Of a DNA stretch of 64,000 bases, positions 1 to 6,274 are shown piece after piece. The stretch spans positions 1 through 64,000 of the forward strand of contig JAUXMV010000078.1 of assembly GCA_030683155.1 (NCBI GenBank), in the 5' to 3' direction. Source of the DNA: Bacteroidales bacterium. GTDB taxonomy: Bacteria; Bacteroidota; Bacteroidia; Bacteroidales; F082. Every line of letters begins with the position of its first letter. The stretch's first letter is position 1. The position numbers and the translations under genes are program-made. The notes under the pieces were generated by a model that was given only the letters and a program-made list of their open reading frames with translations, was not told the origin of the DNA and searched no databases.

Positions 1-118
1 TGAAACAAATGCTATTGCCGAAGCAGTTAATAGTAAAATACAGAAACTAATATCTTCAAATAATGGAAACAGAGATAAGGATTTCTTCTTCTTTAGACTT
101 ACTCAATTCTATGCCTAG
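1..118 (+). pseudogene. C-terminal end of an ISL3-type transposase (runs off the left edge)
   Basis: Frame 2 is open from the first base to a TAG at 116-118 and encodes about 38 residues beginning ETNAIAEAVNSKIQ and ending RLTQFYA. The pattern of Asn, Glu-Ala, Asn-x-Lys-Ile-Gln and a late Arg-(Ile/Leu)-x-x-(Phe/Tyr) is typical of the last segment of ISL3-family DDE transposases. The gene start lies outside the window, so it is unknown whether the element is intact or a remnant. No terminal inverted repeat could be recognised between 119 and 214. Confidence 0.6.
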
Positions 119-214
119 CACATCAAAATAAGATTTAGCCAGTATATCAACGGTAATGATGTTTAATTGATTTTTCATGGTATATTTGTTAATGCTTTTG
201 GTTTAAAACACACC

Positions 215-910
215 ATGATGGGTCATATATTTTACGATTTACTTTCTCTTTTTTACCCGGAAGTTTGTCCATCTTGTGGCAATCTGCTCAACAGAGATGA
301 AAAAACTATTTGCTTAAGCTGTCGTTTTCTAATGCCAAAAACGGGCTACGAAACTGTTGCAGACAATCCGATAGCCCGCATGTTTTGGGGTCGCGTTCGT
401 TTGAATGCTGTAAGTGCCTGTTATTTTTTTGCCAAAAAAGGAAGGGTGCAACCACTTATTCATGAGCTGAAATATAAAAGTAATCGTGATGCCGGGTATT
501 TCCTTGGTAGCGAAATGGCGAAAGAAATAATTCAATCGCCATTGTATGAAGGTGTTGACTTTATCGTTCCTGTTCCATTGCATCCAAAAAAAATCAAGAT
601 CAGGGGATACAATCAAAGTGAGGTCATTGCTGTTGGAATGCGTAAAGTGATGAATGTGCCTATAAATAAAGATGTTTTAGTGCGTCAGGTTGCCACAGCC
701 AGCCAAACCAAAAAGTCGCGCGAGGCCCGATGGCAAAATGTAAAAGACATCTTTGTATTGCAAAAACCAGAACTTTTTGAAGGCAAACACATTCTTCTCA
801 TTGATGATGTAATCACAACGGGAAGCACGATAGAAGCCTGTGCCAATGTTCTTCTTCAGGCAAAAGGCATCAAAGTGAGCGTTGCAGCTGCGGCTTGTGC
901 ACCAAGCTAG
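215..910 (+). CDS. ComF family protein (phosphoribosyltransferase-like)
   Basis: ComF-type protein of about 231 residues. The N-terminus carries a zinc-ribbon-like Cys set (CPSCGNLL ... CLSC), and the C-terminal half holds a PRPP-loop-like phosphoribosyltransferase signature, ILLIDDVITTGSTIEAC. The family is tied to DNA uptake in naturally competent bacteria, but most members outside competent species have no proven role. The open frame extends upstream to 167, but the Met at 215 (or 218) just before GHIFYDLLSLFYPEVCPSC fits the family start better. It stands alone between the transposase remnant and the BlaI-like operon. Confidence 0.85.
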   Translation: MMGHIFYDLLSLFYPEVCPSCGNLLNRDEKTICLSCRFLMPKTGYETVADNPIARMFWGRVRLNAVSACYFFAKKGRVQPLIHELKYKSNRDAGYFLGSEMAKEIIQSPLYEGVDFIVPVPLHPKKIKIRGYNQSEVIAVGMRKVMNVPINKDVLVRQVATASQTKKSREARWQNVKDIFVLQKPELFEGKHILLIDDVITTGSTIEACANVLLQAKGIKVSVAAAACAPS

Positions 911-963
911 TTTGGTATACTTTACACAATTACAGCAACTTACATTCTACACAAAAAATATTC

Positions 964-994
964 TTGACATCTGATCAAAAAGTTTGTAGGTTTG
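964..994 (+). promoter_or_regulatory. Bacteroidota-type promoter of the BlaI/BlaR-like operon
   Basis: A TTG at 964-966 and a TAGGTTTG at 987-994 are separated by 20 bases. This matches the -33 and -7 elements (TTTG, TANNTTTG) of the Bacteroidota housekeeping sigma factor. Transcription should start a few bases downstream, at the left edge of the palindromic operator. Confidence 0.6.
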
Positions 995-1003
995 TACAAT
1001 AAA

Positions 1004-1021
1004 TAACTAATTCTTTAGTTA
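1004..1021. promoter_or_regulatory. Palindromic operator 1 (TAACTAA-N4-TTAGTTA), probable BlaI-like binding site
   Basis: This is a perfect 7-4-7 inverted repeat immediately downstream of the -7 element and 24 bases before the regulator start codon. It overlaps the expected transcription start, where a repressor of the BlaI/MecI type would act. The same repeat occurs again at 2779-2796 just after the operon. Confidence 0.6.
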
Positions 1022-1024
1022 TAC

Positions 1025-1040
1025 AACTACTTAAATAGTT
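1025..1040. promoter_or_regulatory. Second, shorter inverted repeat (AACTA-N6-TAGTT)
   Basis: It lies four bases after operator 1 and shares its AACTA/TAGTT core with a wider spacer. A tandem arrangement would suit cooperative binding of repressor dimers, as known for BlaI/MecI operators. Function is inferred only. Confidence 0.4.
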
Positions 1041-1045
1041 TATAT

Positions 1046-1423
1046 ATGAAAGAACTTACGAAAGCCGAAGAACAAATCATGCAGATACTTTGGGAACTGA
1101 AACAGGCTTTTGTTCACGACATCATTGAACAACTTCCTGAGCCTAAGCCTGCTTACAACACAGTTTCCACCATTGTGAGAATACTTGAGAAGAAAGGTTT
1201 TGTGGATCATGAAGCTTTTGGAAAAACCCATCGCTACCACCCTGTTATTGAGAAAAAAGTTTATACTAAATTCATGTTCAAGGGTTTACTGAATGGCTAT
1301 TTCAGCAATTCGATGCACCAGATGGTATCATTTTTCAGTAAAGAAAAAGGACTTAGTCTTGCTGAACTTGAGGAGTTAAAACAAATCATTGAAAACGAAA
1401 TAAATACCAAAGAAAAGAATTAA
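1046..1423 (+). CDS. BlaI/MecI/CopY family transcriptional repressor
   Basis: This 125-residue winged-helix protein starts KELTKAEEQIMQILWELKQAF and continues with PAYNTVSTIVRILEKKGFVDHEAFGKTHRYHP, the DNA-reading helix of the BlaI/MecI family. The C-terminal part (about 70-120) corresponds to the dimerisation helices and the proteolysis-sensitive segment. It is followed two bases later by an M56 peptidase gene, the usual BlaI-BlaR pairing. Palindromes at 1004-1040 are likely its autoregulatory operators. In Bacteroidota such pairs occur widely without any beta-lactamase, and none is present here. Confidence 0.9.
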   Translation: MKELTKAEEQIMQILWELKQAFVHDIIEQLPEPKPAYNTVSTIVRILEKKGFVDHEAFGKTHRYHPVIEKKVYTKFMFKGLLNGYFSNSMHQMVSFFSKEKGLSLAELEELKQIIENEINTKEKN

Positions 1424-1425
1424 CG

Positions 1426-2754
1426 ATGGAACTGTTTTTCCTCTATATTGTCCGCGTTTCTATCTACCTGGCTGTTTTTGCACTGGCATATAAAATGTTG
1501 CTAAGCCGCAAAATCAATCCGGAGTTCAATCGGTACTATCTTCTGTTTTCGGGTATTGGCGCTGCTTTACTTGGTTTTTTCAATGGTTTTGCATTTACTT
1601 TTACAGGCAGTATCGTCCCCAATCTGGTTGTTGATTTACCAGAAATTGTTGTATACGCCAACAGCGGATATATTGAAACGACATCATTTCTGGCAAATGG
1701 ACTGCGTGAAATCGAAATCGTTCAAGTGTTGCTTTTGCTTTCCGGTCTGATTGTTTTGATGATTGTTTTTGTTCAGTTGATAAAAATAATACTGCTAATC
1801 ACTCAAAATCCCCGCAGTAAATTTATGGGGCTTACTTTGGTTGAAATTGATAACAATACGCCTCCTTTTTCATTTTTTCATTGGATTTTTGTAGCAAAAG
1901 AATTAACAAATCAGCAGGATTTTGCTAAAATTTTCGCTCACGAGAATGCACATTTCAAGCGCTTGCATTCAGTTGATGTATTGGTTTTTGAGTTTCTACA
2001 TGTGCTTTTCTGGTTTCATCCGGCCTATTATTATCTGAGAAAAGAACTCAAAACCATGCACGAATTTGAAGCCGATGCAATGGCACTAAAGTTTTTCGAT
2101 AAAACGGACTATCAGCAGACACTGCTTTCATTGAGTTTTTCTGGTGGTATGATCCCAATTTCCAATCCTTTCAATGTTTCACTTATTAAAAAACGTATGC
2201 TTATGATGAATCAAAAAAAGAGGCACAAACCTGCCCAAAACTGGTTAAAATTATTGATTTTTCTACCTTTCATGATCGCTGCAATACTTATACAGTCATG
2301 CAGTTTCGATAAAAAAGAGGTGCAAACAGAACCCCGTCCTGAAGATATCATGTCGTATAAGGTTGATTCTGCTGGAAAAGTGACCGGATCAATGGTAAAT
2401 CCAAAAGAAGCTTTTGCAGATGCAGAACCCATAGAAGGTGAAATTTTTAATGTTGTTGAAGAGATGCCGGTTTTTGCTGGTGGCACTGAAGCATTGTTGA
2501 AATTCATCTCAAATAACATTCAATATCCTGAAAAAGCACGTGAAAAAGGCATTCAGGGTAGAGTATTTGTTAATTTCATCATTGAAAAAGATGGAAGCGT
2601 TTCATCTCCAAAAATTTTGCGTGGAATCGGTGGCGGATGCGATGAGGAAGCCTTACGCGTGGTTGGAATGATGCCAGACTGGACTCCCGGAAAACAACGT
2701 GGACAAGCTGTAAGAGTATCTTTCAATATACCAATAAGATTCACACTGGAGTAG
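1426..2754 (+). CDS. BlaR1-like M56 metallopeptidase with C-terminal TonB domain
   Basis: 442-residue membrane protein. Hydrophobic segments at about 5-25, 38-55 and 95-125 precede a zinc site HENAH (His172, Glu173, His176) and the HEFEADAMAL segment typical of M56 peptidases. A further membrane helix follows at about 285-300. The last 95 residues (from about 345) form a TonB C-terminal-like domain with the characteristic YPEKAREKGIQGRVFVNF stretch. Family knowledge: BlaR1 senses a signal and triggers cleavage of BlaI. The penicillin-binding sensor domain of true BlaR1 is absent and replaced by the TonB-like domain, so the signal is unknown. Translationally close to the repressor. Confidence 0.88.
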   Translation: MELFFLYIVRVSIYLAVFALAYKMLLSRKINPEFNRYYLLFSGIGAALLGFFNGFAFTFTGSIVPNLVVDLPEIVVYANSGYIETTSFLANGLREIEIVQVLLLLSGLIVLMIVFVQLIKIILLITQNPRSKFMGLTLVEIDNNTPPFSFFHWIFVAKELTNQQDFAKIFAHENAHFKRLHSVDVLVFEFLHVLFWFHPAYYYLRKELKTMHEFEADAMALKFFDKTDYQQTLLSLSFSGGMIPISNPFNVSLIKKRMLMMNQKKRHKPAQNWLKLLIFLPFMIAAILIQSCSFDKKEVQTEPRPEDIMSYKVDSAGKVTGSMVNPKEAFADAEPIEGEIFNVVEEMPVFAGGTEALLKFISNNIQYPEKAREKGIQGRVFVNFIIEKDGSVSSPKILRGIGGGCDEEALRVVGMMPDWTPGKQRGQAVRVSFNIPIRFTLE

Positions 2755-2778
2755 CTTTCGCTATTTTTTTAACCTGTA

Positions 2779-2796
2779 TAACTAATTTTTTAGTTA
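2779..2796. promoter_or_regulatory. Palindromic operator 2, copy of the repeat upstream of the BlaI-like gene
   Basis: The sequence TAACTAA, four T, TTAGTTA repeats the arms of operator 1 exactly, with only the spacer changed (TTTT instead of TTCT). It sits 25 bases after the peptidase stop codon and abuts the terminator hairpin at 2798. Its position suggests either control of the small downstream gene or a second docking site for the repressor. Confidence 0.5.
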
Positions 2797-2797
2797 T

Positions 2798-2840
2798 GAC
2801 CTGACAGAACTTCATTGATGATTCTGTCAGGTCTTTTAAT
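2798..2840 (+). terminator. Rho-independent terminator after the BlaI/BlaR-like operon
   Basis: A 12-bp perfect stem pairs 2798-2809 (GACCTGACAGAA) with 2822-2833, closing a 12-base loop, and is followed by TTTTAATTTT. This is a strong intrinsic terminator for the upstream operon. Confidence 0.8.
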
Positions 2841-2879
2841 TTTAATCTACCTTTGATGTCTTAAAAATTCTACCCAAAA

Positions 2880-3092
2880 ATGGAAGAAAATCAAAAATCA
2901 AAAAGCCTTTCAAAGAAGGACTGGATCATCGCTTTACTTCTTTTGCTTGCAATAATTGCAGTCCTTATTTTTCAGTATCTCAACAAGGCAAATGCTGAAG
3001 TAAAGCATACCGGAAACCTGAAAAGTGTCCTCATGCCGGAAGCATCAATCAGCCAGATAAAATTGCTTTGTGAATTCAATGCCAATTGCTGA
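2880..3092 (+). CDS. Small single-pass membrane protein, function unknown
   Basis: 70 residues with a charged Lys/Ser-rich N-terminus (1-15), one strong transmembrane helix (about 16-35, WIIALLLLLAIIAVLIF) and a short C-terminal tail ending CEFNANC. No family is recognised. The frame continues open for 20 codons past the TGA at 3090-3092, to a second TGA at 3153-3155, so the gene might be a shortened version of a longer protein. It lies between a terminator and an MscS-like gene and may be transcribed with the latter. Confidence 0.45.
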   Translation: MEENQKSKSLSKKDWIIALLLLLAIIAVLIFQYLNKANAEVKHTGNLKSVLMPEASISQIKLLCEFNANC

Positions 3093-3210
3093 GAAGAAAT
3101 TATTTTTGCAATTAAAAATTCTGCTGTGCTTTTCAAGGTGAGCGTTTGCAATTGATTCAGATTCAACTTTTTGGTGAATAAAATTAAAATTACAGAAAAA
3201 TAAATTTTTC

Positions 3211-3720
3211 ATGGAGCTCTATCAACTTCAAATAATTCAAACGCTGGCGGTAATAATAAGTCTTGTTGCAATAAAGTTCCTTTTGAGAGGATTCATAAAC
3301 AAGCTTATGAACAAGCTGCACTTTGCACTTGAAAGGAAAAGAATTATCTCAAAAATCATCAATTTTTTTATCATCATTGTAGCCTTAGTTCTTATAACTG
3401 CCATCTGGGGCGTCAAATCTCAGGAAGTTACCATTTTCATCACTTCAACCCTGACAATTTTGGGTGTTGCATTTTTTGCGCAATGGTCTATTCTTTCAAA
3501 TATCAGTTCCAGCCTAATTTTGTTTTTTAATCACCCGGTTCGTATTGGATCACAAATAAAAATTCTTGATAAAGATTATCCCATCGAAGGTATTGTAGTG
3601 AATATTTCCCTCTTTTTTATGTACATAAAAACAAACGATGGCCAACTGGTTTCGATACCAAACACAGTGGTTTTGCAAAAAACTATATCGCTTGACAATG
3701 AAAACATGGATGAAATCTGA
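3211..3720 (+). CDS. Small MscS-family mechanosensitive ion channel
   Basis: 169 residues: two or three membrane helices (about 5-25, 50-68, 72-105) followed by the MscS beta domain. The pore-helix region GVAFFAQWSILSNISSSLILFF and the downstream FNHPVRIGSQIKI ... EGIVVNISLFFMYIKTNDG ... SIPNTVV are the family hallmark. It lacks the large C-terminal cage domain of E. coli MscS (286 residues) and so is a minimal member. Expected role: a membrane-tension-gated channel relieving osmotic downshock. A second, unrelated channel (MscL) is encoded at 11292. Confidence 0.85.
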   Translation: MELYQLQIIQTLAVIISLVAIKFLLRGFINKLMNKLHFALERKRIISKIINFFIIIVALVLITAIWGVKSQEVTIFITSTLTILGVAFFAQWSILSNISSSLILFFNHPVRIGSQIKILDKDYPIEGIVVNISLFFMYIKTNDGQLVSIPNTVVLQKTISLDNENMDEI

Positions 3721-3725
3721 TGATA

Positions 3726-4385
3726 TTACTCATCCAAATGATCCGGTTTTTCAGGAATAATTTCGTTCAGGCGCCCCTCTTTCATTAGCTGCTGATTATA
3801 CGCACGCCGGTTTCGTTCCATTCTGCGTTGCAACCGTGCCACATCGTTGAAAAGGTCGTACAAAGTTTGAATTGGTCCTTTGATCGTGAAAGGAGCCGGA
3901 TTCATATAAAGCAGAATATCCTTCAATTCCTCGTTGATGAAATCAAGATTTACAGGTTTTATGGGGCGCATATTCACGAAAATATGCTTAAATGTAGGCC
4001 AGTCATAAAACGATCGCACGACAACTTCCTCCATCATGATAGTGTCTTTATGAAGTTTCACTTGCCAAACGCTGCCTTCTGGTATCTTTTGTGCATCAAA
4101 AGGGACAATTCTTCTTTGAAATCCCATTGCAGAAAACATGACTGAATCAATTTCCTTACCGCGAAGAATAAATTTTCCCTGATCATCGCTGATGGTTCCA
4201 CTGCGTGCCATCTGGCTTATAATATGCACGTTTTTAATTGGTAAGAGGCTGTCAGAAGAAATAATAATACCTTCAATCCAAAGGCGTTCCTGCGCAAAAA
4301 GAGCGCTGGAAAAAAGTAACAGAAAAGTAACAAAGATTAAGTGTCGCAATGTTTTCAATTGTCTGGCGAAATTAAGGCGAAGCAT
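3726..4385 (-). CDS. Exported protein with carboxypeptidase-regulatory-like (CarboxypepD_reg) domain
   Basis: 219 residues. A signal peptide ends around 31 (LLLFSSALFAQ), followed by a beta-sandwich CarboxypepD_reg-like domain (about 33-110; IEGIIISSDSLLPIKNVHIIS ... GTISDDQGKFIL). The C-terminal half is charged and basic with no recognised domain. In Bacteroidota this domain marks cell-surface or outer-membrane-associated proteins, often without enzymatic function. The gene converges on the MscS-like gene with only five bases between stop codons. Confidence 0.75.
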   Translation of the reverse strand: MLRLNFARQLKTLRHLIFVTFLLLFSSALFAQERLWIEGIIISSDSLLPIKNVHIISQMARSGTISDDQGKFILRGKEIDSVMFSAMGFQRRIVPFDAQKIPEGSVWQVKLHKDTIMMEEVVVRSFYDWPTFKHIFVNMRPIKPVNLDFINEELKDILLYMNPAPFTIKGPIQTLYDLFNDVARLQRRMERNRRAYNQQLMKEGRLNEIIPEKPDHLDE

Positions 4386-4634
4386 TCAAACATTGGTGCT
4401 TGTGCTACATAAAAATTGTTAAAGCATTGAAAAATAGCATAAAAATTTATTGCAGTAGCGCTATTGCTAAAATGTAGTTATAAAATGTTGATGGCAATAA
4501 CTTAGCTGATAAAATTATGGAAATTGTATAATTCTTACATCATTTGAATAAAAAATTCCAAACCAATAAAACAATCGATCGAAATCTACTACTTTTATCC
4601 GCTAAACTTATTACAATTCTAACACCTAACAGGA

Positions 4635-5687
4635 ATGAAAATGATTTTCAGTATACTTGGAGGCATCATCTTGGCAGTGATTTTACTCTTCGGTTTGTTT
4701 TTGCTTTATATAAATTTCACGGATTACTTGCCCGAACCAATAGAAGAGCTAGCGGTTACACATCGTAATCCTCAATATTTAGAAGGCAAAAAAATCAGTC
4801 TGATGAGCTGGAATATCGGTTATGCCGGCTTAGGTCAGGAAATGGATTTTTTCTATGACGGCGGCAAAATGGTTCGTGGCAGCAAAGAGCTTACAGACCA
4901 ATATCTGCTGCAAGTGCTTGATTATTTAAAAACAAGGGATGCTGATTTTTGGCTGTTTCAAGAAGTTGATTTTAAAGCAAAGCGTTCCTATAATCAAAAT
5001 CAGGAAGTGATTCTTGCAGATGCCTTGCCCGGTTTCAACCATGTTAAAGCGGTAAATTATGATGTGCCTTTTGTGCCTGTACCTTTCAATGAGCCGATGG
5101 GAAGGGTACTTTCAGGAATTATGACTTTTTCGAAAGCCTCTCCCCGATTAAGCCGCCGCTATGGCTTTCCGTTGATTGCCGGCTGGCCCGATAGAATGTT
5201 TCTGCTCGACCGATGCTTTATAGAAACACGCTATACAGTCGAAGACGGCAAAGAACTTATTGTTATCAATACCCATAATTCTGCTTTTGTTTCTGATCAA
5301 TTACTTATGGATAAGGAGCTTGAAGTGATTCAATCTAAAATGCTTCGTGAATATGAACTGGGAAATTATGTAATCATTGGGGGTGATTGGAATTTGAATC
5401 CACCTGATTTTAAACCAGAAAACGATTACAACGGGCATATCTATGATGAACCCGTCGTAAAGATTCCTGAGAATTTTTTACCTGAAGGCTGGAAATATGC
5501 TTTTGATCCAACAGCACCAACCAACAGAAATCTCGACAAGGCTTATCAAAAGGGTGTTATTGGCTCAAAAACAATTGATTATTTCATTGTTTCTCCAAAT
5601 ATTTCTATCGAATCAATTAAGGTTGAAGACCTCGATTTTGTTTTCAGCGACCACAATCCCGTTCGTCTGGAGGTTGTCCTAAACTAA
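4635..5687 (+). CDS. Endonuclease/exonuclease/phosphatase family protein, membrane-anchored
   Basis: 350 residues. An N-terminal helix (about 3-27) acts as an uncleaved anchor. The EEP fold follows, with SLMSWNIGYAG (metal-binding Asn), FWLFQEVDF (Glu), GGDWNLNPP and the closing SDHNPVRLEV. These are the conserved catalytic motifs of the DNase I/sphingomyelinase-like superfamily. The substrate cannot be told from sequence: nucleic acid, phosphoinositide-like or other phosphodiesters are possible. Met codons at 4635 and 4641 are both usable. The YceI gene follows eight bases after the stop codon, suggesting co-transcription. Confidence 0.85.
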   Translation: MKMIFSILGGIILAVILLFGLFLLYINFTDYLPEPIEELAVTHRNPQYLEGKKISLMSWNIGYAGLGQEMDFFYDGGKMVRGSKELTDQYLLQVLDYLKTRDADFWLFQEVDFKAKRSYNQNQEVILADALPGFNHVKAVNYDVPFVPVPFNEPMGRVLSGIMTFSKASPRLSRRYGFPLIAGWPDRMFLLDRCFIETRYTVEDGKELIVINTHNSAFVSDQLLMDKELEVIQSKMLREYELGNYVIIGGDWNLNPPDFKPENDYNGHIYDEPVVKIPENFLPEGWKYAFDPTAPTNRNLDKAYQKGVIGSKTIDYFIVSPNISIESIKVEDLDFVFSDHNPVRLEVVLN

Positions 5688-5695
5688 TTTTATCC

Positions 5696-6274
5696 ATGCA
5701 AGCTTGTCGACTGGTTTTTTTTGTTTTTATATTTTTTGCAGCAAGTCTGCATGCGCAGGAAAACCAGGTTTTTTTAACCGAAAAAGGACGTATAGATTTC
5801 ATTTCGGATGCCCCGCTTGAATTAATTAAAGCAGGTTCAGGTGAGCTGAAAGCTGCAATAGATTTGAAAAATAAAACATTCATCTTTGTGCTTGACAATG
5901 CTAGTTTTGAAGGTTTTAACAGTCAATTGCAACAGGAGCATTTTCACGAAAATTATATTGAAACAAAAAAATATCCAAAAACTATCTTCAAAGGGAAAAT
6001 TATCGAAGAGCCTCAATGGAAAAACGGCAGCACACAAATCGTCAGGACAAAAGGTATTTTGGATTTGCATGGCATTCAAAAAGAACGGATTATCTCTGCT
6101 GAAATCAGCTACAGAGAAGAAAATATTTACATAAAATCGGACTTTAGTATTTTTCTGGAAGACCATCAGATAAGAATTCCAAAAGTTGTATCCAGAAAAA
6201 TTGCACCAGAGATAAAAGTAAAAGTTGAGGCAACGCTAACTCCAAATATCACATCAGAAAAGCAGAAAAACTGA
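5696..6274 (+). CDS. YceI-like family protein, exported (paralogue 1)
   Basis: 192 residues with an N-terminal signal peptide (about 1-21, ending LHAQ) and a single YceI lipocalin-like beta-barrel (GRIDFISDAPLELIKAGSGEL ... FHENYIETKKYPKTIFKG). YceI proteins bind isoprenoid or amphiphilic ligands in the periplasm. The HFHENYIE-x3-YP segment is shared with the second paralogue at 10591. The stop codon overlaps the kinase start codon (ATGA), implying translational coupling to the sensor kinase. Confidence 0.88.
   Translation: MQACRLVFFVFIFFAASLHAQENQVFLTEKGRIDFISDAPLELIKAGSGELKAAIDLKNKTFIFVLDNASFEGFNSQLQQEHFHENYIETKKYPKTIFKGKIIEEPQWKNGSTQIVRTKGILDLHGIQKERIISAEISYREENIYIKSDFSIFLEDHQIRIPKVVSRKIAPEIKVKVEATLTPNITSEKQKN

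Noticed and set aside
3090-3155. Selenocysteine at the TGA of the small membrane protein
   Set aside because: No selenoprotein family resemblance and no recognisable SECIS hairpin follow the TGA.
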